Of a DNA stretch of 64,000 nucleotides, positions 63,663 through 64,000 are shown one piece after another. This DNA comes from Hirundichthys speculiger (taxonomy: Eukaryota; Chordata; Actinopteri; Beloniformes; Exocoetidae). The notes beneath the pieces were generated by a model that searched no databases, had not been told where the DNA came from, and saw only the letters and a program-made list of their open reading frames with translations. The position numbers and the translations under genes are program-made. The first letter of the stretch is position 1. Every line of letters begins with the position of its first letter. Where the stretch lies: contig JAGFBZ010000261.1 of NCBI GenBank assembly GCA_018398805.1, positions 2,356,001 through 2,420,000 on the forward strand, given 5' to 3'.

Positions 63663-64000
63663 ATCCCCTCTCTGAATTGTATCTATAGTTTCTTTGACAG
63701 TCTGAACAGCCAACAACTGCATTAAACTGGATTTTTCCAAATCAGAGGTGGTTTCAAATGCCATTTCAATCAGATTTTGACTGATGTAATTTATTCACAA
63801 TGGGTTCACAATAGAACAGGAAACAATCACTATATCTACCAAAGTGTCAGGGGATTCTTCCATCGGCTAGCTCTAGTGTCTATTAGCTTAAAGCTAACCT
63901 GCCTGGACCATGCGTCCCACTGTACTGACATAGCAGTGGAGACAGCTGCCCAAAATAAAGTAGTTCAAAGAAATGTCCTCTGTCTCTGGCGCGTTTCTTG
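63663..64000. other. Window end, no feature seen
   Basis: No gene, RNA or recognisable repeat. Confidence 0.4.

Overview
The window is vertebrate nuclear DNA, almost certainly from a teleost and probably a percomorph. The evidence is split genes with GT-AG introns, (TA)n, poly-A and poly-T microsatellites, and fragments of transposon families typical of bony fish (Tc1, hAT-type MITEs, L2-like and RTE-like LINEs, a gypsy-like 3' end). Five protein-coding genes can be rebuilt exon by exon. Their order, cdcp1 - clec3b - exosc7 - zdhhc3 - tmem42, and their relative orientations match the human 3p21.31 block. TGM4, which lies between ZDHHC3 and TMEM42 in human, is not visible.

Layout. 1-16.3 kb: cdcp1 (+), a type I membrane CUB-domain protein of 13 coding exons, with a TATA box, upstream ORFs and a poly(A) signal. 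Its N-terminal two-exon module occurs three times in tandem. 16.6-19.6 kb: clec3b/tetranectin (-), three exons, tail to tail with cdcp1. 22.2-26.0 kb: exosc7 (-), eight exons, an RNA-exosome ring subunit. 26.8-27.9 kb: a broken Tc1 element. 29.2-40.6 kb: zdhhc3 (+), a Golgi palmitoyltransferase with a probable non-coding first exon, six coding exons and a long 3' UTR. Its first intron carries a ~700-bp near-palindrome and a hAT-type MITE with a perfect 8-bp target duplication. 44.7-47.3 kb: tmem42 (-), three exons. 47.4-64 kb: gene-poor and repeat-rich, holding a gypsy-like 3' end with a 36-bp minisatellite, LINE fragments, a hAT transposase N-terminus, a second copy of the foldback family, and one candidate TATA-driven first exon near 54.0 kb that I cannot assign.

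The genes do not form a pathway; they are an old syntenic block (surface signalling receptor, secreted C-type lectin, RNA decay, protein palmitoylation, membrane protein of unknown role).

The most notable points are the triplicated cdcp1 module, and four single-base insertions relative to the expected reading frame, three in cdcp1 and one in exosc7. All other exons join in perfect phase. Because one insertion is in an essential housekeeping gene, sequence or assembly error is the simplest explanation. The three cdcp1 sites do share a Phe codon followed by C, so reads should be inspected. All family names come from recognition of protein and repeat patterns; no database search was run.
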